Under the pieces are notes generated by a model. The model was not told where the DNA came from. It saw only the letters and a program-made list of their open reading frames with translations, and did no database searches. Below are positions 43,453 through 52,818 of a stretch of DNA of 64,000 nucleotides, piece after piece (positions within the stretch are counted from its first letter, which is position 1; the number at the start of each line of letters is the position of its first letter). Made by a program: the position numbers and the translations under genes. This DNA comes from Clostridium gasigenes (lineage in GTDB: Bacteria; Bacillota; Clostridia; Clostridiales; Clostridiaceae). The stretch spans positions 186,001-250,000 of the forward strand of contig NZ_FNJM01000001.1 of assembly GCF_900104115.1 (NCBI RefSeq), in the 5' to 3' direction.

Positions 43453-44451
43453 GTGATTAATATAAATAGTTTGCTTGAAATTAAGGATTTAGTTGTGAAT
43501 TTTAAAACAGAAGATGGAGAAATACAATCAGTAAGAAAAGTTTCTTTAGATTTGAAAAAAGGAGAAACGTTGGCAATAGTTGGAGAATCGGGATGCGGCA
43601 AAACCGTTCTTTGCAGAAGTATAATGAGGATATTACCAAGTAGTGCTTATATAAAAAGTGGTGAAATATTATTAGATAATGATGATATAAGTAAATGCTC
43701 TCAAAAGAAGATGGAAAAGATAAGAGGTCATTATATATCTATGATATTTCAAAACCCAATGACAGCCTTGAACCCTACTATTTCTGTAGGCAAGCAAATT
43801 GTAGAAGCAATTAGAACACATGAGAAAATTAGTAAAGCAGATAAAAAGAAAAAGGCTATAGAGTTTATGGAACTTGTGGGAATAGAAGATGCAGAGATTA
43901 GATTTAAGCAATATCCACATCAATTTTCAGGGGGAATGAGACAACGTATTGTAATTGCTATTGCCTTAGCTTGTAAACCTAAAATATTAATCGCAGATGA
44001 ACCAACCACTGCCTTAGATGTTACTGTTCAATCGCAAATATTAGATTTATTAAAAGATATTCAAAAGAAAACCGGAGTATCTATTATATTTATAACTCAT
44101 GATTTAGGGGTAGTTGCTAAAATTGCAGATAGAATTGCTATTATGTATGCTGGAAAAATAGTGGAGATAGGGAGATCGGAAGAAATATTTTTCAATGGAA
44201 AAAATCCTTATACAAAAGCACTTATAGCATCACTTCCTTCTTTAGATAAAGAAAAGGAGTTTTTATATAGCATTCCAGGTATGCCACCAAATCTTTTAAA
44301 TCCTCCAAAGGGAGATGCTTTTGCAATTAGAAATGAAAGTCCTTTGAAAATAGATTTTAAAGAGGAGCCACCCATGTTTAAAATAAGTGAAACTCATAGC
44401 GCTGCAACCTGGCTCTTGCATCCTAAAGCATTGGAATTAAGAATTAAGTAA
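43453..44451 (+). CDS. nikD: ABC importer ATPase, NikD/OppD-like
   Basis: About 330 residues. Walker A is 'GESGCGKTV', the signature is 'FSGGMRQRI', Walker B is 'LIADEPTTALDV', the switch is 'ITHDLGVVA', plus the OppD-type C-terminal extension ('KNPYTKALIASLPSLDKEK'). GTG 43453 is the only start codon close to the preceding stop, but the ribosome site (AGGATG) is very close to it. TTG 43471 is an alternative. The spacing after the binding-protein stop is four bases. Confidence 0.75.
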   Translation: MININSLLEIKDLVVNFKTEDGEIQSVRKVSLDLKKGETLAIVGESGCGKTVLCRSIMRILPSSAYIKSGEILLDNDDISKCSQKKMEKIRGHYISMIFQNPMTALNPTISVGKQIVEAIRTHEKISKADKKKKAIEFMELVGIEDAEIRFKQYPHQFSGGMRQRIVIAIALACKPKILIADEPTTALDVTVQSQILDLLKDIQKKTGVSIIFITHDLGVVAKIADRIAIMYAGKIVEIGRSEEIFFNGKNPYTKALIASLPSLDKEKEFLYSIPGMPPNLLNPPKGDAFAIRNESPLKIDFKEEPPMFKISETHSAATWLLHPKALELRIK

Positions 44452-44557
44452 GGTCTAAATAATAGAAAAGTAAGTAATTTGTGAATAAATAAGAGCTGAT
44501 GAAGTGAAGTTAGTTAGTGGCGAGATATTGGATATACCTTAGAAGAAGGAGAAATTA

Positions 44558-45508
44558 TTGATAATGGATAAAGAGAAAATATTAGAGGTTAAAAACTTGA
44601 AACAGTATTTCCATTTAGATAAAAATCACATAATAAAGGCTGTTGATGATATTTCTTTTGAAATATATAAGGGAGAAATATTTGGGTTAGTTGGAGAATC
44701 AGGAGCCGGAAAATCTACAGTAGGAAGATCTATAATAAAAATAAATAAATCAACTGCTGGTGAAATAATATATAAAGGAAAAAATATAGCTAATAATTTG
44801 GTGTACAAGAAAGAAAAAAAATCTATAAATAAAACAATGCAATTTATTTTCCAAGATTCAACTTCAGCTCTAAATGAGCGTATGACCATAGGAGAGATAA
44901 TTGGAGAACCTCTTAAAATTCAAGGATTATATAAAAATAAAGAAGAAAAAATGAATAAGGTTTATGAAATGCTTGAATTAGTAGGGCTAGATAAAAGCTA
45001 TGCTAGCAAATATCCTAGTGAATTTTCGGGAGGGCAAAGGCAAAGAGTAGGAATAGCTAGAGCTCTTTCTATGAATCCAGATTTTATTATAGCAGATGAG
45101 CCAATAGCTTCTTTAGATGTATCAATGCAAGCACAAATTGTTAATTTGTTTAAGAAACTAAAAAAGGAAAAAGAGTTAACCTGTCTTTTTATTACTCATG
45201 ATTTATCTATGGTTAGGTATATAAGTGATAGAATAGGTGTTATGTATAGGGGGAAGTTAGTTGAGCTTGCAGAGGCTAAAGAGTTATACGAAATGCCCCT
45301 GCATCCATACACAAAATCATTACTTCAATCAATTCCAATTGCAAATCCAAAATATAAAAATATTAGAAGTAAATGTTTATATAGTTACAAAGATCATGAT
45401 TATTCAAAAGAAAGTCCTAAATGGGTGGAAATAAATAAGGCACATTTTGTTTATGCATCATCATCAGAAGTAGCGAGTTATAGAAATAGAATAAATAATA
45501 AAGAATAA
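44558..45508 (+). CDS. nikE: ABC importer ATPase, NikE/OppF-like
   Basis: 316 residues. Walker A is 'GESGAGKST', the signature is 'FSGGQRQRVG', Walker B is 'IIADEPIASLDV', the switch is 'ITHDLSMVRY', and the C-terminus is of the OppF type ('LHPYTKSLLQSIPIANPKYK'). AAGGAG serves TTG 44558 (six bases) better than ATG 44564 (twelve bases). A 106-base gap precedes it, longer than other gaps in the operon. A long inverted repeat separates it from the hydrogenase genes. Confidence 0.75.
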   Translation: MIMDKEKILEVKNLKQYFHLDKNHIIKAVDDISFEIYKGEIFGLVGESGAGKSTVGRSIIKINKSTAGEIIYKGKNIANNLVYKKEKKSINKTMQFIFQDSTSALNERMTIGEIIGEPLKIQGLYKNKEEKMNKVYEMLELVGLDKSYASKYPSEFSGGQRQRVGIARALSMNPDFIIADEPIASLDVSMQAQIVNLFKKLKKEKELTCLFITHDLSMVRYISDRIGVMYRGKLVELAEAKELYEMPLHPYTKSLLQSIPIANPKYKNIRSKCLYSYKDHDYSKESPKWVEINKAHFVYASSSEVASYRNRINNKE

Positions 45509-45514
45509 GTATTT

Positions 45515-45635
45515 AATACCCCTCATATATTACTAATAAGGAATCTCCAAATAAATAACAAGCCAAAGATTCTTAGGATTTTTGACTTGTTATTTCTTTT
45601 TAGATTCCTAATAAAAATAATATATGAGGGGTTAT
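45515..45635. repeat. Long inverted repeat covering the hydrogenase ribosome site
   Basis: The left arm (about 45515-45566) and right arm (about 45579-45635) are complementary over roughly 50 bases with a few mismatches and bulges. Matched blocks are CCCCTCATATATTA with TAATATATGAGGGG, AGGAATCT with AGATTCCT, and AATAACAAG with CTTGTTATT. The GAGGGG at 45626-45631 is the ribosome site of the small-subunit gene (ATG 45637) and pairs with CCCCTC at 45519-45524. The core belongs to a palindromic element family found elsewhere in the window. Confidence 0.75.
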
Positions 45636-45636
45636 T

Positions 45637-46560
45637 ATGGGCAAAAATAAAAATATTAGCTCTAAAGAATCAAATAATTGTGAAAGAAACTGTAAATTAC
45701 AAGTTGATAAAAAAGAGAAGGCAATTAAAATTGCTATGAGAGCTATTGATGATGTTAAACTAGGAAAAAATGAAAAGATAAATGCCATATGGTTAGAAAT
45801 TTCAGGTTGTTTTGGACAAGTAATTTCATTATTAGATGCAGAAGATCCAGATGTAATTTATTTGCTTAGAAAATTTGTTAATATGACATTCTTTGGTAGC
45901 ATAAGTGGAGATGAGGGTGAAGTTGCTTATGAGAGAATATTAGAAACTTTAAACACCGATTATATTTTTATAGTAAGTGGAGCAGTTCCCTTAAAAGATA
46001 ATGGATTATATACAACAGTAGCTACTTATAAAGGACAGAAAATAACTGCAATGGAGGCGGTACAGACTATTGCTAAAAATGCAAAGCATATTATTTCTGT
46101 TGGAACTTGTTCTTGTTTTGGAGGACCAACTGCAGCTAGCCCTAATTTATCAGATGCAGTTAGTGTTTCACAATTTTTAGGTAGAGATGATGTTATTAAA
46201 ATACCAGGATGTCCCGCAAATTCAGTTTGGATAATGGGAACGCTAGGATATATTGCTTCTTATGGAGCGCCAGAGTTAGACTCTGAAGGAAGACCAAAGG
46301 CCTATTATGGAGATCTAATTCATGATAATTGCCCAAGGAGAAGATTTTTTGATGCAGGAATATTCGCAAAGAAATTTGGAGAAAAAGAATGTATGTTTAA
46401 GCTTGGGTGCAGAGGGCCAAGGACTTATGCTTATTGTCCTATAAGTAGATGGAACGGTACGGATAATTGGCCAATTGGAGACAATACAAATTGTATAGGT
46501 TGCGCAGGTTCTGAATTTCCAGATGGCACATCACCATTTGTGGATTATGGAGGGCTTTAG
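45637..46560 (+). CDS. [NiFe] hydrogenase small subunit
   Basis: 307 residues, iron-sulfur electron-transfer subunit. Proximal-cluster segments: 'SGCFGQVISLLDAED', 'GTCSCFGGPTAA' and 'PGCPANSVWIMG'. Distal and medial cluster ligands: 'LIHDNCPRRRFFDAG', 'ECMFKLGCRGP', 'YCPISRWN', 'NTNCIGCAGSEFPD'. The usual 'CxGC' at the first position is 'CFGQ', so one proximal ligand is replaced. There is no Tat signal and no C-terminal anchor, so the enzyme is probably cytoplasmic. A ~50-residue polar N-terminal extension contains two Cys. The large subunit starts two bases downstream. No cytochrome b or ferredoxin-type partner gene is adjacent. Confidence 0.88.
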   Translation: MGKNKNISSKESNNCERNCKLQVDKKEKAIKIAMRAIDDVKLGKNEKINAIWLEISGCFGQVISLLDAEDPDVIYLLRKFVNMTFFGSISGDEGEVAYERILETLNTDYIFIVSGAVPLKDNGLYTTVATYKGQKITAMEAVQTIAKNAKHIISVGTCSCFGGPTAASPNLSDAVSVSQFLGRDDVIKIPGCPANSVWIMGTLGYIASYGAPELDSEGRPKAYYGDLIHDNCPRRRFFDAGIFAKKFGEKECMFKLGCRGPRTYAYCPISRWNGTDNWPIGDNTNCIGCAGSEFPDGTSPFVDYGGL

Positions 46561-46562
46561 TT

Positions 46563-47975
46563 ATGACCAAAATAATAATTGATCCAATAACAAGAATAAG
46601 CGGACTTTTAAATATTGAAGTTGAAGTTATAAATAATAAAATAGTGGATGCAAAAAGTAGCGGTAGTCAGTTTAGAGGTTTTGAAAAAATGTTTCAAGGC
46701 AGAGATCCACTAGATATTATAAGACTTGCTCCAAGAGTATGTGGTATTTGTTCAACTCATCATACAATAGCAGCTGTTTTAGCATTAGAAAATGCTATGA
46801 ATATTACACCAGATTATAACGGGAAGGTTGTTCGGGACATTGCTAATGGTTTTGAATTTATACAAAATTATTTAAGGCATATATATTTTTTTGTATTTCC
46901 TGATTATGTGGACATAATTAATATAAATCCACTATATAAAACAGCAAGTAAAAAGGAAGCTGATTATAGATTATCAAAAGCAGATACAGATAAAATAAAT
47001 GAAGATTATTTAGGAGCTATAAAGTATAGTAGGCAAGCTCATAGTGCTATAGCAGAAATTGCAGGGAAAGTACCTCATACCCATGGAATATTTATTGGGG
47101 GTACAACTACTAATATTGATGTACAACAAATAGAAAGCATTAAATATAGTATTAATGTAATAAAAGCTTTCGTTGAAGATAAATTAATACCAGATGTAGA
47201 TCTTATATCAAAAGTATATAAAGATTATTTCAAGAAAGGTGTTGGATACAAAAACCTAATGAGCTTTGGATTATACAATGATTATGAATCGCCAATTAAA
47301 TACTCAGAGCCAGGAGTAATGTTAAATGGAACTAGGGAAGAATTTGATGTTAATAATATTACAGAAAATGTTGCGAGAAGTTGGCTAGAGACTACAAATA
47401 AAAATGGAAATATTTACACCCCAGGGGTAGATGAAACTGTTACCCCCAATCCATATAAGCCTGGTGGTTATAGCTGGGTTAATGCGCGATATGCTATGGA
47501 AGTTGGAGCAATAGCTAGAATGACCTTAAGTGGAAATTATAAAGGTGGAATATCTGCAATGGATAGAATTGTAGCTAAATCACTAGAAGCTAAGAAAATT
47601 TGTGAAATAATAGAATCATTAATTGGGAAGCTTAAACTTGGCCCTGCATATCAAGAGCGATGGCAAGTTCCAGATAAAGCAAAAGGAATTGGATTAATTG
47701 AGGCAGAGAGAGGGTCTCTTGGTCATTGGGTTTCTATAGATAAAAAACTTGTAGCTAATTACACATTAATTCCACCATCATCATGGAATTTATCACCATC
47801 AGATAGTGAAGGGATAAGGGGACCTGTTGAAGAAGCTTTAATGGAAACTGAAATTGCAAGCATTAAACATCCAGTTGAAATAGGAAGAATAGTGAGAAGC
47901 TTTGATCCTTGTTTAAATTGTGCAGCTCATATAACTAGCGATAGATATGAGCCTATGACTATAGATATAGTATGA
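46563..47975 (+). CDS. [NiFe] hydrogenase large subunit
   Basis: 470 residues. The four Ni/Fe ligands are present: L1 motif 'RVCGICSTHH' near residues 58-67 and L2 motif 'SFDPCLNCAAH' near the end. A 14-residue tail after the L2 His ('ITSDRYEPMTIDIV') would be removed by the maturation protease encoded next. Uptake-type sequence pattern ('DPITRISGLLNIEVEV', 'HTHGIFIGGTT'). It starts two bases after the small subunit, and its stop overlaps the protease start by ATGA. Confidence 0.9.
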   Translation: MTKIIIDPITRISGLLNIEVEVINNKIVDAKSSGSQFRGFEKMFQGRDPLDIIRLAPRVCGICSTHHTIAAVLALENAMNITPDYNGKVVRDIANGFEFIQNYLRHIYFFVFPDYVDIININPLYKTASKKEADYRLSKADTDKINEDYLGAIKYSRQAHSAIAEIAGKVPHTHGIFIGGTTTNIDVQQIESIKYSINVIKAFVEDKLIPDVDLISKVYKDYFKKGVGYKNLMSFGLYNDYESPIKYSEPGVMLNGTREEFDVNNITENVARSWLETTNKNGNIYTPGVDETVTPNPYKPGGYSWVNARYAMEVGAIARMTLSGNYKGGISAMDRIVAKSLEAKKICEIIESLIGKLKLGPAYQERWQVPDKAKGIGLIEAERGSLGHWVSIDKKLVANYTLIPPSSWNLSPSDSEGIRGPVEEALMETEIASIKHPVEIGRIVRSFDPCLNCAAHITSDRYEPMTIDIV

Positions 47976-48490
47976 TAAAAGTTTTTGGGGTAGGAAATAT
48001 AATGCTTTGCGATGATGGAATAGGTGTGAAAGTTGCTGAATATATAAAAAAAGAATTAGAATCAAATGAGAATATAGAATTAAATAAAAACAAAGAGTTA
48101 AGCAAAAATATAGAAGTGATAATTGGAGAAACTGATTTTATGTATTGTCTAGATTGCATAAACAAGGATGATTTTGTAGTTATTATAGATGGGACATACT
48201 TTGATTTTAAACCAGGGTATATATCAAAATTATCATTTGAGGAATGTGATAATTTAATTGTAGAAAGTAGAGATCCTCATGGCGATAGTCTACTTAAGGT
48301 TTTACGTAGAGAATATAGAGAAATTAATGGGTATTTAATTGGAATAGAAATAGATAAAGTAGATTATTCATTAGACTTATCGCCTAAGTTAAATAAAGAA
48401 TTTAATAGTATATGCAATAGGGTTTTAGATAAAATAAAAACTCTAATATGCCTAAGTGAAGTTCAAATAAATAGGAAGTCAGTAGTCTAG
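47972..48490 (+). CDS. Hydrogenase maturation endopeptidase (HyaD/HupD-like)
   Basis: 172 residues. 'VFGVGNIMLCDDGIGVKVAE' contains the GxGNxLxxDDGxG motif with the Ni-binding acidic residue. 'VVIIDGTYF' has the second acidic ligand region and 'ESRDPHGDSLLKVLR' the third (His). The enzyme cleaves the large-subunit C-terminus after nickel insertion. A Glu/Asn/Lys-rich insert (about 28-45) is unusual but modest. Coupled to the large-subunit gene by ATGA. Confidence 0.88.
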   Translation: MIKVFGVGNIMLCDDGIGVKVAEYIKKELESNENIELNKNKELSKNIEVIIGETDFMYCLDCINKDDFVVIIDGTYFDFKPGYISKLSFEECDNLIVESRDPHGDSLLKVLRREYREINGYLIGIEIDKVDYSLDLSPKLNKEFNSICNRVLDKIKTLICLSEVQINRKSVV

Positions 48491-48556
48491 TCTATTTTGC
48501 ACCTTGCCTTGTTATTTTTTTAAAATGCCTAAAATGAAAATGAGGGAGATGATAAA

Positions 48557-48898
48557 GTGCATGAGTTATCAATCATTAGTAGTGTTATTAATATGGTTGA
48601 GGAAAATTGCAGGGATAACAATATAAGTAAGGTAGAAAAAATTGTTTTAAAAATGGGTGAATTTTCTTATATAAATAATTCAGCTCTCATTTTTGCCTTT
48701 GAAAGCTTAAGTAAAGATGGTATATGTGAAGGTGCGACTCTAGATATAGAAAAGGTTATTGCAATGGCTTATTGCAAAAATTGTAATAAGGAGTTTCACC
48801 TTGAGTTTAGTAAAAAGGAATGTCCTATATGTAATAGTTACAGTATGGATATTACAAATGGATATGAGATGTTATTATATAGAATCGAAGGAGAGTAG
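48557..48898 (+). CDS. hypA: Hydrogenase nickel-insertion protein HypA
   Basis: 113 residues starting with GTG: 'MHELSIISSVINMVEENC' with the nickel-binding Met1-His2, Glu3. Zinc-binding CxxC pairs are 'YCKNCNKEF' and 'KECPICNSYS'. Normal length. GAGGGAG lies about ten bases upstream. HypA normally delivers nickel together with the GTPase HypB, which is not found in this cluster. Confidence 0.92.
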   Translation: MHELSIISSVINMVEENCRDNNISKVEKIVLKMGEFSYINNSALIFAFESLSKDGICEGATLDIEKVIAMAYCKNCNKEFHLEFSKKECPICNSYSMDITNGYEMLLYRIEGE

Positions 48899-48944
48899 GG
48901 TTTTATGATTTTTTTAGAAGATATTTTAAAGGAAAGAATATAAA

Positions 48945-51380
48945 ATGATTAGGAAATATATTGTAGTAAAAGGTATAGTTCAAGGGGTTGGATTTAGACC
49001 TTTTATATACAAAATTGCATTAAATAATAAACTAAATGGCTGGGTAAAAAATAGTTGTGAGGGTGTTTATATAGATATAGAGGGACATTCTAATGATATT
49101 TCTAATTTCATAATAGATTTAAAGAGCAAAGAACCTATACTAAGTAAAGTTGAGGATATAACAATAATTGAAAAAGATCTAAAGGGATATAAAGATTTTA
49201 AAATACTAATAAGTGATATTAGTAGAAAAGATAGAAAATATCAATACAAAGATGAAAATGAATTAGAAGAATGTAGTAAGGGAATATCAACAATAATATC
49301 TCCAGATATAGCAACTTGTGAAGATTGTAGAAATGAGGTTTTAGATAAAAGCAATTTTCGTAGGGGAGGGTATTCCTTTACTAATTGTATAAACTGTGGA
49401 CCTAGATTTACTATAATAAAAAAATTACCTTATGATAGATTTCAAACTACAATGAATGAATTTAATATGTGTAGCCAATGCATAAGTGAATATGAAAATC
49501 CTTTAAATAGGAGGTTTCATGCAGAACCAACATGTTGTAATAGATGTGGTCCAAAGTTAACCGTTTTAGATAATAGGGGAAATATCATAGATTGCATAGA
49601 TGAACTTAAAAAAATACGAGACTATTTAAAGGAAGGAAAAATAATTGCTGTTAAGGGATTAGGGGGATTTAATTTAATTTGTAATGGAAAAGATAAAGAG
49701 GCAATAGATTTACTTAGAAAAAGAAAAAGACGAAAGACTAAGCCTTTAGCATTGATGATGAGAGACATAGATATAATCTTGAAATATTGCAATATAAACA
49801 GTAAAGAAAATGAAATCTTAATAGGAAATAAGAAACCTATAGTTCTTTTAGAAAAGAAAGATAATCAATTAGAAAACAACAAAACAATAAATAATGAAGA
49901 TATAAATCAAACTTTAGGAAAAATAGTGAATAATAAATTATTAAATTACAAACTTCCAAATAATATATCCTTTAATAGTAGTAAATTTGGGGTAGTGCTA
50001 CCCTACACACCACTACATTATTTATTGTTTGATGAAGAATTAGAAGTATTAGTTTTTACAAGTGCAAACATTAGTGGAGCTCCTATGATTTATAAAAATG
50101 AGGAAGCTTTAAGTGAGCTTAAAGCTATTGCAGATTATTTCTTGATTCATAATAGAGATATAAATATGCCTATTGATGATTCTGTGGTTAATGTAATCTT
50201 AAATGAGGAAAGAGTTATAAGAGGTGGCAGAGGATATGCTCCAATATCAAGGAAATATATTGTTAATGATGGAATATTAGCACTAGGATCTCAGTTTAAA
50301 AATACGTTATCAATAAGTAGTAATAAATATATTTTTACAAGTCCTTATATTGGAGAAATGGACAATTTGGAGACTTTTAGTAATTTTAAAAATAACATGA
50401 ATTATATAAAAAATATCTATAACATTAATATTAAAACAGTATGTTATGACATGCATCCAAATTATTGGAGTAGTGAGTTTGTTAAAAATTATAAATGCGA
50501 AAAAATAGGAGTATATCATCATCATGCACACATAGTAAGCTGTATGGTTGATAATAATATTACTTCAAGAGTTATAGGATTAGCCTTTGACGGTACAGGC
50601 TATGGTGAGGATGGACAAATTTGGGGAAGTGAGTTTTTAATATGTGATTTTAAAAGATTTAAAAGAGTTGGACATTTAAGTTATATGGATATGCCAACTG
50701 GAGATGGAGCAGTTATGTATCCTTGGAAAATGGGAGCAAGCCTTATATACAAGGCTCTTAAAAAAAATCTAAACAAAGAAATGCCTAATATAATTAAGTT
50801 TTTACCAAGCCAGTTTAGTTATAAAAATATTAATTTAATAATTAAGATTATATATAATAAAATTAATACTCCCTTAACTAGTAGTATGGGGAGATTATTT
50901 GATGGTGTAGCAAGTTTGCTAGGTTTTAATAGTAAAATATCCTATGAGGGGGAAGCTGCAATTTATCTTCAAGATTTAGCAGAGTATTTTATTAAGGAAA
51001 GGAATAATAATATTTATAAAGAGTTTTATAGCTATAATATAAAATTAAATAAGGATATAAATATTATAGATACAAATAAAATAATAAAAAATATTTTAGA
51101 GGATTTAAAAAATCAAGTTAATAAAGGTGAAATTGCTATTAGATTTCATAATACTATAGTAGAAATTTCCTCTAATATTTGTATAAGTTTAAGAGATAGA
51201 TATGGAATAAATGAGGTTGCTTTAAGTGGTGGAGTTTTTCAAAATGAAATATTATTAGAAAAATTATATATTAAGCTTAAGGAAAATGATTTTAATGTCC
51301 TTACTCATAAAAATATTCCATGTAACGATAGTGGAATATCTATAGGACAATTGGTTATAGCAAATGAGCAGGGAAATTAA
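48945..51380 (+). CDS. hypF: Carbamoyltransferase HypF
   Basis: 811 residues. Makes the cyanide ligand precursor by transferring carbamoyl to HypE. Domains in order: acylphosphatase-like (1-90, 'GIVQGVGFRPFIYKIA'), a double zinc finger ('CEDCRNEVLD…NCINCGPRF', 'MCSQCISEYE…CCNRCGPKL'), YrdC-like ('GKIIAVKGLGGFNLIC'), and a Kae1-like domain with 'HHHAHIVSCM', 'GLAFDGTGYGEDG' and 'ALSGGVFQNEIL'. It is longer than the usual ~750 owing to an Asn-rich insert near residues 305-345. The next gene starts shortly after. Confidence 0.93.
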   Translation: MIRKYIVVKGIVQGVGFRPFIYKIALNNKLNGWVKNSCEGVYIDIEGHSNDISNFIIDLKSKEPILSKVEDITIIEKDLKGYKDFKILISDISRKDRKYQYKDENELEECSKGISTIISPDIATCEDCRNEVLDKSNFRRGGYSFTNCINCGPRFTIIKKLPYDRFQTTMNEFNMCSQCISEYENPLNRRFHAEPTCCNRCGPKLTVLDNRGNIIDCIDELKKIRDYLKEGKIIAVKGLGGFNLICNGKDKEAIDLLRKRKRRKTKPLALMMRDIDIILKYCNINSKENEILIGNKKPIVLLEKKDNQLENNKTINNEDINQTLGKIVNNKLLNYKLPNNISFNSSKFGVVLPYTPLHYLLFDEELEVLVFTSANISGAPMIYKNEEALSELKAIADYFLIHNRDINMPIDDSVVNVILNEERVIRGGRGYAPISRKYIVNDGILALGSQFKNTLSISSNKYIFTSPYIGEMDNLETFSNFKNNMNYIKNIYNINIKTVCYDMHPNYWSSEFVKNYKCEKIGVYHHHAHIVSCMVDNNITSRVIGLAFDGTGYGEDGQIWGSEFLICDFKRFKRVGHLSYMDMPTGDGAVMYPWKMGASLIYKALKKNLNKEMPNIIKFLPSQFSYKNINLIIKIIYNKINTPLTSSMGRLFDGVASLLGFNSKISYEGEAAIYLQDLAEYFIKERNNNIYKEFYSYNIKLNKDINIIDTNKIIKNILEDLKNQVNKGEIAIRFHNTIVEISSNICISLRDRYGINEVALSGGVFQNEILLEKLYIKLKENDFNVLTHKNIPCNDSGISIGQLVIANEQGN

Positions 51381-51402
51381 AAAAAAAGAAGGGAGCAGCA
51401 AT

Positions 51403-51621
51403 ATGTGTGTAGCTATTCCAGGCAAGATTATTGAAATATATGAAAGAGAATCTTTAGTAGAGTTTGGGAAAATAAGAAAAATTATAAATACATCTTTAGT
51501 TGAAGATTTGAAAATTGGAGATTATGTTTTAGTACATGTGGGATGTGCTATTGATAAAATGGAAGAGGAAGAAGCAAGAGAAACTTTAGAGGTATTTAAA
51601 ACACTAGGAATGTTAGAATAG
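51403..51621 (+). CDS. hypC: Hydrogenase assembly chaperone HypC
   Basis: 72 residues beginning 'MCVAIPGKIIEIYE'. The Cys after the initiator Met is the functional ligand of HypC, which fixes the start at ATG 51403, seven bases after AAGGGAG. Upstream in-frame ATG 51364 overlaps hypF and would bury that Cys. HypC carries the Fe(CN)2CO unit with HypD. Confidence 0.93.
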   Translation: MCVAIPGKIIEIYERESLVEFGKIRKIINTSLVEDLKIGDYVLVHVGCAIDKMEEEEARETLEVFKTLGMLE

Positions 51622-51735
51622 ATGTCTTTTACAAGAATAACAGAAGTTATATGGGGTATATAAAAAGTTGAACATGTTAGGCACAATCAAATAAATTGTT
51701 TGTAACTACTATTTTAGATATGTAAAAGGGGAATT

Positions 51736-52818
51736 ATGAATTTAATAAATGAGTTTAATAGTGTGGATTTATCCATTAAATTACTTGAAGAAATAAAAAA
51801 AAGAGCAACTAAAGAAGTAAGGATTATGGAAGTTTGTGGCACGCATACTAGAAGTATATATAAATATGGAATAGATAAGTTGTTGCCTTCAAATGTAAAG
51901 ATGTTATCGGGCCCTGGATGTCCTGTATGTGTTACTTCTCAAAGTTATATAGATAGTGCAATAGAGATAAGTAAAAAGAAAAATGTTATAATTACAACCT
52001 TTGGAGATATGATGAGAGTACCAGGAAGTTTAAGTTCATTAAGGGCTGAGAAGGCAAAAGGGAGTGATATTAGAGTAATATATTCTCCTTTAGATTCCTT
52101 AGAAATAGCTAAAAATAATAAGGGTAATGAAGTTGTATTTTTAGCAATTGGATTTGAAACAACCGCACCTGTAATAGCATTAACTTTGAAAATGGCTAAG
52201 TTGGAGAAAATAGATAATTTTACTATGATACATTCAATAAAAACTATGCCAAATACTATGAAGACTTTAGTTTTAAATGAGGTCGTTAATATAGACGGGT
52301 TTATAGCTCCAGGACATGTAGCAACAATAATAGGAGAAGAAGTATTTAATAAGTTAGCCAAGGAAAGTGGAACGCCTATGAGTATATGTGGGTTTAAAAG
52401 TACAGAAATATTAGCTGGAATACTTTCTATAATAAATATGGTAAATAATAATGAAGTTAGATGTGAAAATCTATATAAGGGGTTTGTTAAAAAAGAAGGG
52501 AATATTATTGCTAAAAAACTTATGAATGAAGTATTTGTACCTTCAGATAGCTTATGGAGAGGTATTGGAAATTTAGAGGGTACAGGATATATATTTAAAG
52601 AAGAATACGAAATATTTGATGCGAAATTAAAATTCTCATTAAATATAAAAGAAGATATTATTAATAATGGATGTATTTGCGGTGATATATTAAAAGGTAA
52701 GAAAAGCCCAAGAGAGTGCAAATTATTTGGAAAGCATTGTAATCCCAATAACCCTATAGGACCATGTATGGTTTCTCAGGAGGGGACATGCGGTATAGTT
52801 TATAATGCATCGTATTAG
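51736..52818 (+). CDS. hypD: Hydrogenase iron-cofactor assembly protein HypD
   Basis: 360 residues. 'EVCGTHTRSIYKYGID' and 'LSGPGCPVCVTSQ' contain the conserved Cys residues for iron binding and redox. 'GFETTAPVIAL' and 'PGHVATIIGEE' match family motifs. The C-terminal [4Fe-4S] cluster Cys lie in 'GCICGDILKGKKSPRECKLF' and 'PCMVSQEGTC'. Normal length. AAAGGGG ribosome site. Confidence 0.93.
   Translation: MNLINEFNSVDLSIKLLEEIKKRATKEVRIMEVCGTHTRSIYKYGIDKLLPSNVKMLSGPGCPVCVTSQSYIDSAIEISKKKNVIITTFGDMMRVPGSLSSLRAEKAKGSDIRVIYSPLDSLEIAKNNKGNEVVFLAIGFETTAPVIALTLKMAKLEKIDNFTMIHSIKTMPNTMKTLVLNEVVNIDGFIAPGHVATIIGEEVFNKLAKESGTPMSICGFKSTEILAGILSIINMVNNNEVRCENLYKGFVKKEGNIIAKKLMNEVFVPSDSLWRGIGNLEGTGYIFKEEYEIFDAKLKFSLNIKEDIINNGCICGDILKGKKSPRECKLFGKHCNPNNPIGPCMVSQEGTCGIVYNASY

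Noticed and set aside
51945..52748. 267-codon minus-strand open frame
   Set aside because: Antisense to hypD, which has all family motifs; the antisense translation is low-complexity and has no homology pattern.
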